Below are positions 59,378 to 64,000 of a stretch of DNA of 64,000 bases, piece after piece. Positions within the stretch are counted from its first letter, which is position 1; each line of letters begins with the position of its first letter. Under the pieces are notes generated by a model. That model searched no databases. It saw only the letters and a program-made list of their open reading frames with translations, and had not been told where the DNA came from. Location: the NCBI GenBank assembly GCA_903918755.1, contig CAIXFN010000090.1:62001-126000 (forward strand). Direction: 5' to 3'. Made by a program: the position numbers and the translations under genes. Source of the DNA: an uncultured Pedosphaera sp. (lineage in GTDB: Bacteria > Verrucomicrobiota > Verrucomicrobiia > Limisphaerales > Pedosphaeraceae).

Positions 59378-61645
59378 ATGAATACCCCGGTAATTGAATA
59401 TTTTATGCTATCCAAAGCCTTCCGCCTCAGTCGGCAGGTATTGGCTGTCGGCGGCCTCACAGCCATTCTTGGCGCGGCCACGTCCTCCAACGCGCAGGTA
59501 CAACTGGTAGTGGATCCTTCCCTTCCCTGGCAGGGCTACATGAACGTTTTTAGTCTCCCGGCCGACGGCGGTGGTTACCAATTCGGCGGTCCTTGGGGCG
59601 CGGGCGACTTGCGGGCGGCGTTTGCCAATGATGTGCTGGGATTGCAGGCTTGTACCAACGTTTCCAACCCCGCTGATAGCTATTGGACCAAGCCCGATGG
59701 CAGCGGCAACAAGCAAATGCAGGCCAATTGGTATGTCGATACCGTCTCCCTCGTGGGCAGCAATCTCGTGTTCTCCGGTAACGTGGTGGACGACAGCCTG
59801 ACCGGCAACCAGGCCTGTCAGGCCTTCATCAAGGTGTTCCCGTCGGATTACAGCAGCGTTCTCCAACAATCAGTGGTGCCGTTGACCGGTCCCAATCAAT
59901 TCTTCAGTGTCAGCCTGACCGCCACCAATCCCGGGGCGGCACACGTGCAATATGGGTTCGCCACCGTCGCCCCCAACGCGCCGTGGACCAGCAACCCGGA
60001 TTCCACTGCGTCCATCACCATTCGCACCAACAGCCTGGATCCCCTCAATGTATTGGTGAATCCCGGCTTTGAATCCGGACTGACCGCGTGGAACGCTTAC
60101 GGCAACGGGGGCAACATTGAATCCGCGGCCAATGCATACTACAACGGGGGCAATCCGGTCGGCGCGTCCAACGTGCTGGTTTATGGGGGCACGAAAGTGC
60201 AAAAAGTATTCCCCACTTTCACGGGCGGCCCAAATTACAGCGGTATTTACCAGGATGTCGCCACGGGGGGGGGTTCCGTCTGGCAGGCTACCGGACGGTT
60301 CTTGACTCACCAACAGGATCAGATCGGCGTGTGGTCCGGCACGGCCTCCAACCAGTGCTGGCTGGAAGTCACCTTTCGGGATTCCGGCAACGGAGTGCTC
60401 GCCACCTACCAATCCCAAATCATCGATAACTCCTCACCCACCAATGTCTGGCTCGATATGCGTGTGACCGATGGCGCTGGCGGCATCGCCTTGACCGCCC
60501 CGGGCGGCACCGCCAAGGTGCGCTTCCAGGAGGTTTACTACCAACCCTCCGGTTATGCCGGCGGCAGTGTTTACGCCGACGCCATGGTCCTCGACAATCT
60601 CTCCCCGTCGGACCCCAATGTGACCGTCCCGCCCGCCAATCAAACCGTGCTGGTCGGGCAAACCGCCACGCTGAAAGTCACCGCCTCGGGCGGCACCACC
60701 TTGCACTATCAATGGCAACGCTCGGGCACCAACATCGTCGATGGCGGAAACATCGTCGGGGCCACCGCCGCCACCCTGCGGATCACGAATGCGCAAAAGG
60801 CCGACGCGGGAGTTTACACCGTGACAGTTTCCGACACCGCCGGTTCCCTGGATTCCACCGCCACACTCACGGTAAAGACGGCGGATGAAGCGGCCAATTT
60901 GCTGGAGAATCCGGGTTTTGAAACGGGGACCTTCAGCCCCTGGACCTCCTTCAATGGGGCGGGACTCCGGGACGGCCCCACCCTGCAGATTGCCTTGAAC
61001 ATTTCACTGATCGACGGCAATTACGCCGCCATTGTTTACAATGGTGGGGAATACGATGGCGCCTATCAGGACGTGCCGGTCACCCCGGGCCAGATTGTGG
61101 CCGCCGACGGTCAATTCCTGGTTTCCTCCAGCGAGCCGCTCGCCGCCACCATCACGTGCTGGCTGGAAGTGCAATTTCTCAAGGGCGGCACACCGCTGGC
61201 GCTCTACAAGTCCGCCACGATCAACGGCACGGATTTCACGGCTCCCATCGACACTTGGTTTGCGCTTCAGGCCACCAACGGCTTTGCGGGTGATTTCAAC
61301 ACCCCCATCCCCAACGCCCAATATCTCACCGTCCCGGCGGGTGCCACCACCGCTCGTTACCAGGTGACGATGCACTCCCTCGGTGGTGGTGGTTCGGTCT
61401 ATTTTGACGCCATGCGGCTGTTAAAGAAAGATCGGGCTCCGCTGACCGTGTCCCGGGCCGGCAATAACCTCACCATCAACTGGCCCACGCAGGGCGCGGC
61501 CACCTACCAGGTCGTTTACAAAGACAGCCTGAATGCCACCGGCTGGACGTCCGTGGGCGCACCCATCGCCGGCGATGGCTCCGTCAAGTCAGTCAGTTAT
61601 CCAATTTCTGGAGCCAAACGCTTCTACGCGGTTTTGACCCAGTAA
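59378..61645 (+). CDS. Secreted carbohydrate-binding protein with repeated NPGFE modules and an Ig-like domain
   Basis: 755 residues from ATG at 59378; a start at 59405 (MLSKAFRLSRQVLAVGGLTA) fits the signal peptide better. N-terminal beta domain (about 40-230: LPWQGYMNVFSLPADGGGYQ, FGGPWGAGDLRAAF), then two copies of a CBM4/9-like module opening VLVNPGFESGLTAWNAYG and LLENPGFETGTFSPWTSF, each with YSGIYQDV or YDGAYQDV and ITCWLEV or QCWLEV, with an Ig-like domain between (QTVLVGQTATLKVTASGGTT, LHYQWQRSGTNIVDGGN). The C-terminus ends KRFYAVLTQ. It has no catalytic motif, so it is likely a glycan-binding surface protein. The neighbouring GH16 enzyme carries one related module. A terminator follows at 61662. 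Confidence 0.85.
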   Translation: MNTPVIEYFMLSKAFRLSRQVLAVGGLTAILGAATSSNAQVQLVVDPSLPWQGYMNVFSLPADGGGYQFGGPWGAGDLRAAFANDVLGLQACTNVSNPADSYWTKPDGSGNKQMQANWYVDTVSLVGSNLVFSGNVVDDSLTGNQACQAFIKVFPSDYSSVLQQSVVPLTGPNQFFSVSLTATNPGAAHVQYGFATVAPNAPWTSNPDSTASITIRTNSLDPLNVLVNPGFESGLTAWNAYGNGGNIESAANAYYNGGNPVGASNVLVYGGTKVQKVFPTFTGGPNYSGIYQDVATGGGSVWQATGRFLTHQQDQIGVWSGTASNQCWLEVTFRDSGNGVLATYQSQIIDNSSPTNVWLDMRVTDGAGGIALTAPGGTAKVRFQEVYYQPSGYAGGSVYADAMVLDNLSPSDPNVTVPPANQTVLVGQTATLKVTASGGTTLHYQWQRSGTNIVDGGNIVGATAATLRITNAQKADAGVYTVTVSDTAGSLDSTATLTVKTADEAANLLENPGFETGTFSPWTSFNGAGLRDGPTLQIALNISLIDGNYAAIVYNGGEYDGAYQDVPVTPGQIVAADGQFLVSSSEPLAATITCWLEVQFLKGGTPLALYKSATINGTDFTAPIDTWFALQATNGFAGDFNTPIPNAQYLTVPAGATTARYQVTMHSLGGGGSVYFDAMRLLKKDRAPLTVSRAGNNLTINWPTQGAATYQVVYKDSLNATGWTSVGAPIAGDGSVKSVSYPISGAKRFYAVLTQ

Positions 61646-61661
61646 TCACCGCGACTTCCAC

Positions 61662-61702
61662 CACCCGGAAGCTGTCCCGTCACGGCTTCCGGGTGTTTTT
61701 TA
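61662..61702 (+). terminator. Rho-independent terminator
   Basis: CACCCGGAAGC pairs with GCTTCCGGGTG (11-nt loop), followed by TTTTTTAT. Confidence 0.93.
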
Positions 61703-61781
61703 TCAGACCGGCCCGCACCCGGGAGCCGCCCGGTTGCTCCCGGCATTTACAAATCCACCGCCGGACGTACATTCGGACTTG

Positions 61782-63377
61782 ATGATGAAATCGCTGGCTT
61801 GGAGTGCTTTTGTATTGCTCGCCCTGGCCGGGGGTTTTGGCCCGGCCGCCGCCCAAACCGTCCCGGGCTGGGCGCTCGTTTGGGCCGATGAATTCAACCA
61901 GGCCGATGGCGCATCCCCGGACCCGACGAAATGGACTTTCGATCTGGGCGGAGGTGGCTGGGGCAACAGTGAACTGGAATCCTACACGAGCCGGACGAAC
62001 AACGCGCGCATCCTCAACGGCCAATTGGTGATTACCGCGCGGAAGGAGAATTACACCGGGTCGGACGGCATTGCGCGCAATTACACCTCCGCGCGCTTGA
62101 AGACGCAGGGCAAGTGGGCGTTCACCCGTGGCCGTATCGAGGCCCGCATGCAATTGCCGCGCGGGCAGGGACTCTGGCCCGCGTTTTGGATGCTGGGCAC
62201 CAACATCACCTCGGTCAACTGGCCCAAGTGTGGCGAAATTGACATCATGGAGAACATCGGTCGCGAGCCGGGCACGGTCCATGGCACCATGCATGGACCC
62301 GGTTACTCCGGGGCCAACGGCATCGGTGGTCCCTACACAATCCCCAACGGGGCCGCCGTGGCGGACGCTTTTCATCTCTATGCCCTTGAGTGGGAAACCA
62401 GTGCCCTGCGCTGGTATGTGGACGGTCAGCTGTACTTCACCACGTCTCCCACGAATCTCCCCGCCGGTGCTCCGTGGGTTTACAATTCGCCCCAGTTCGT
62501 GTTGTTGAATCTCGCCGTCGGCGGCAATTGGCCCGGGAATCCCGATGCCTCAACCACCTTTCCCCAGCAATTGCTGGTGGATTATGTCCGGGTTTATACG
62601 CGAACCAATGTTGCGGTCAGCGGCACGAACGTGCTCGTGAATCCCGGTTTTGAAACGGGCGGTCTTGCCGGCTGGACCCGCTACGGTCCCAACAGCTATC
62701 TGGAGGGAATCGCCAGCTATCCGGTTCACGGCGGGACCAACGATTGCAAGGTCTTTGGCCAATTCACCGGGGGTGATAACTATTCCGGCGTTTTCCAGGA
62801 TGTCCCGGCCCGGGCGGGCACTAATTATTCGGCTTCCGCCTGGTTGCTGACTCCCGCCGGTGATTCGTTGGCCGGCGCCAATTCCGCCTGGGTCGAAGTC
62901 TCCTTTCGGGACGCCGCCGCCAATTTGCTCGCCCTTTATCGCACCACCGTCGTGGACGGTTCCACGCCGGCAGGACTCTGGCTCGCTTATCCGCTGACCA
63001 ACCGTTTTGATCCGGTGACCTTTGGTCCACTGGGCTCCACCAACATTCTGGTTGCACCCCCGGGAACGGTGTCGGCCCGCTTCCAAACGGTTTTTCATCA
63101 ACCCCAAACGGCGGCAGGTTCCGTGCTTTACGATGATTTGAGTTTGATCCAAGACCGCTCGCCCGTAGCCCTGCCCGTCATGTTTGCCCGCGCCGGACTC
63201 AATCTTGTCCTGAACTTTATGACCCAGCCGGGATTTGTTTACCTGGTGCGAGCGAAGGATCAACTGCTGGACCCCTCCTGGCAGGTGTTGACATCCGTAA
63301 GTGGTGACGGCGCTTTGCACTCTTTCTCCGAACCGCTCCTACCCGGCGGCCGTTATTATGAAGTGGTGGTGGAATAA
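61782..63377 (+). CDS. Secreted GH16-family beta-glucanase with C-terminal carbohydrate-binding module
   Basis: 531 residues from ATG at 61782 (MMKSLAWSAFVLLALAGGFG), signal peptide to about residue 25. GH16 domain: LVWADEFNQADGASPDPTKW, ESYTSRTNNARILNGQLVIT, SARLKTQGKWAFTRGRIEAR, LPRGQGLWPAFWMLG and the catalytic CGEIDIMEN with E152 as nucleophile and E157 as acid/base, plus ALEWETSALRWYVDGQLYF. This is the laminarinase/lichenase subgroup, cutting beta-1,3(-1,4) glucans. From about 290 a CBM4/9-like module (VLVNPGFETGGLAGWTRYGP, YSGVFQDVPARAGTNYSASA) is shared with the upstream gene. The end GGRYYEVVVE parallels other secreted proteins here. Confidence 0.94.
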   Translation: MMKSLAWSAFVLLALAGGFGPAAAQTVPGWALVWADEFNQADGASPDPTKWTFDLGGGGWGNSELESYTSRTNNARILNGQLVITARKENYTGSDGIARNYTSARLKTQGKWAFTRGRIEARMQLPRGQGLWPAFWMLGTNITSVNWPKCGEIDIMENIGREPGTVHGTMHGPGYSGANGIGGPYTIPNGAAVADAFHLYALEWETSALRWYVDGQLYFTTSPTNLPAGAPWVYNSPQFVLLNLAVGGNWPGNPDASTTFPQQLLVDYVRVYTRTNVAVSGTNVLVNPGFETGGLAGWTRYGPNSYLEGIASYPVHGGTNDCKVFGQFTGGDNYSGVFQDVPARAGTNYSASAWLLTPAGDSLAGANSAWVEVSFRDAAANLLALYRTTVVDGSTPAGLWLAYPLTNRFDPVTFGPLGSTNILVAPPGTVSARFQTVFHQPQTAAGSVLYDDLSLIQDRSPVALPVMFARAGLNLVLNFMTQPGFVYLVRAKDQLLDPSWQVLTSVSGDGALHSFSEPLLPGGRYYEVVVE

Positions 63378-64000
63378 CGCGCGTCGCCCGGCTTCTGGCC
63401 GGTCTCTGTCCGGGGCACCGAGAGCGGGGCTTTTTGGCTTGCTGGCCCTCGCCCTGCTGGCCCGGAACCCCCGCAGCCTCGGCGCGGCGGAATTGCAAAC
63501 CGCCACTGAGGTTCGCACGCTGTCTGCCGCCGCGGCCGCCGAACATCAGCCGGTTCACTTGCGGGGAGTGGTCACCTTTTTTGACGAAACCCTGTTTTCG
63601 CGATTTATTCAGGATGACACCGCCGGCATCTATCTTCGGGATGGCACCAACACTCCCGCGCTCCAGCCCGGGCAATTCGTTGAGGTGCGCGGGGTCACCA
63701 GCCCCGGGGAATACGCCCCCATAGTCGTCCCCGAACAGGTGGAGATTTTGGGCAACCGTGATTTGCCTTCCGCCAAACTCGTCTCGTTCCAGCAACTGGC
63801 CAGCGGCCAGGAGGACAGCCAGTTTGTGGAGATTGAAGGGATTGTGCGGGACGCGCGTTATGACAAGCCTTCCGGGTATCATGTCCTCGAACTGGCTTCC
63901 GGGGGCGGCCGGTTGACAGTTTACGCCCGGCAGTTGCCGGCTGACCGGACCGAGGCTCTGGTGGACAGTACCTTGCGCGTTCGCGGCGTGTGCTCCACGC
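63358..64000 (+). CDS. N-terminus of a probable sensor protein with OB-fold-like domain (3' end outside window)
   Basis: Open frame from ATG at 63358 to the window edge, overlapping the GH16 stop by 20 nt in another frame. MKWWWNNARRPASGRSLSGA, then a hydrophobic segment (LFGLLALALLARNPRSLGAA) and a domain with VHLRGVVTFFDETLFSRFIQ DDTAGIYLRDGTNTPALQPG, FVEVRGVTSPGEYAPIVVPE and FVEIEGIVRDARYDKPSG. This OB-fold-like arrangement is known from Verrucomicrobia sensor histidine kinases and related regulators. At least 214 codons are present. It may sense products of the glucan locus; the type of the missing output domain is unknown. Confidence 0.7.
   Translation, partial: MKWWWNNARRPASGRSLSGAPRAGLFGLLALALLARNPRSLGAAELQTATEVRTLSAAAAAEHQPVHLRGVVTFFDETLFSRFIQDDTAGIYLRDGTNTPALQPGQFVEVRGVTSPGEYAPIVVPEQVEILGNRDLPSAKLVSFQQLASGQEDSQFVEIEGIVRDARYDKPSGYHVLELASGGGRLTVYARQLPADRTEALVDSTLRVRGVCST

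Overview
The window looks like a chromosomal segment from a GC-rich Verrucomicrobiota bacterium, most like the Pedosphaera/Limisphaerales lineage. This is judged from content, not from a database search: planctomycete-type cytochrome c fused to leucine-rich repeats, very large secreted Ig/lectin proteins ending in a short domain with a terminal FYRL/FYRV-type motif, a BlaI/M56 pair, a GGGGTSTGGNYSVSGTIGQ-type small secreted protein, and many short dispersed palindromic repeats.

Layout. 1-11.0 kb (minus strand): a cytochrome c/LRR protein cut by the window edge, MTA phosphorylase (mtnP), and two paralogous giant secreted adhesin-like proteins, each followed by a clear terminator. 11.0-12.9 kb: no gene, but an imperfect tandem array of 121-176 bp units. 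12.9-14.0 kb: a membrane acyltransferase. 14.3-33.2 kb: a one-directional, phage-derived head/tail operon (minus strand) with Mu-type terminase, portal, protease, decoration, major capsid and gp36-like proteins, then tail tube, fibre and hub-like proteins. I see no integrase, transposase, repressor, replication gene, sheath or tape measure. 33.2-39.3 kb: a Gly-rich periplasmic protein, a discoidin-domain protein, BlaI/M56, Dus and a BamE-like lipoprotein. 39.4-46.8 kb: uvrC, a sodium/solute symporter, mpl, a four-helix membrane protein and polX. 46.8-55.3 kb: an outer-membrane barrel candidate, a small secreted protein, an ECF sigma/anti-sigma/secreted-protein operon, a LytS/LytTR-type two-component pair, a GT2 glycosyltransferase and a Nif3-like protein. 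55.4-58.1 kb: speA and a membrane protein. 58.2-64.0 kb: a secreted TIM-barrel protein divergent from a carbohydrate-binding protein, a GH16 beta-glucanase and the start of a probable sensor protein, which together look like a beta-glucan utilisation locus.

The most unusual feature is the phage-derived operon. Many of its gene junctions carry palindromic repeats, and several repeats are built into gene ends. Two genes are preceded by a duplicated copy of their own start region plus a repeat, giving a tiny upstream ORF (one overlaps the true start as ATGA). Two other genes appear to take their start codon and N-terminal codons from repeats. Two stop codons lie inside copies of one 33-bp repeat. 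This fits either a decaying prophage colonised by repeats or a domesticated particle with junction-level control. The sequence alone cannot decide between them.

Limits: domain names rest on reading motifs, not on searches. No tRNA, rRNA or CRISPR array was recognised.
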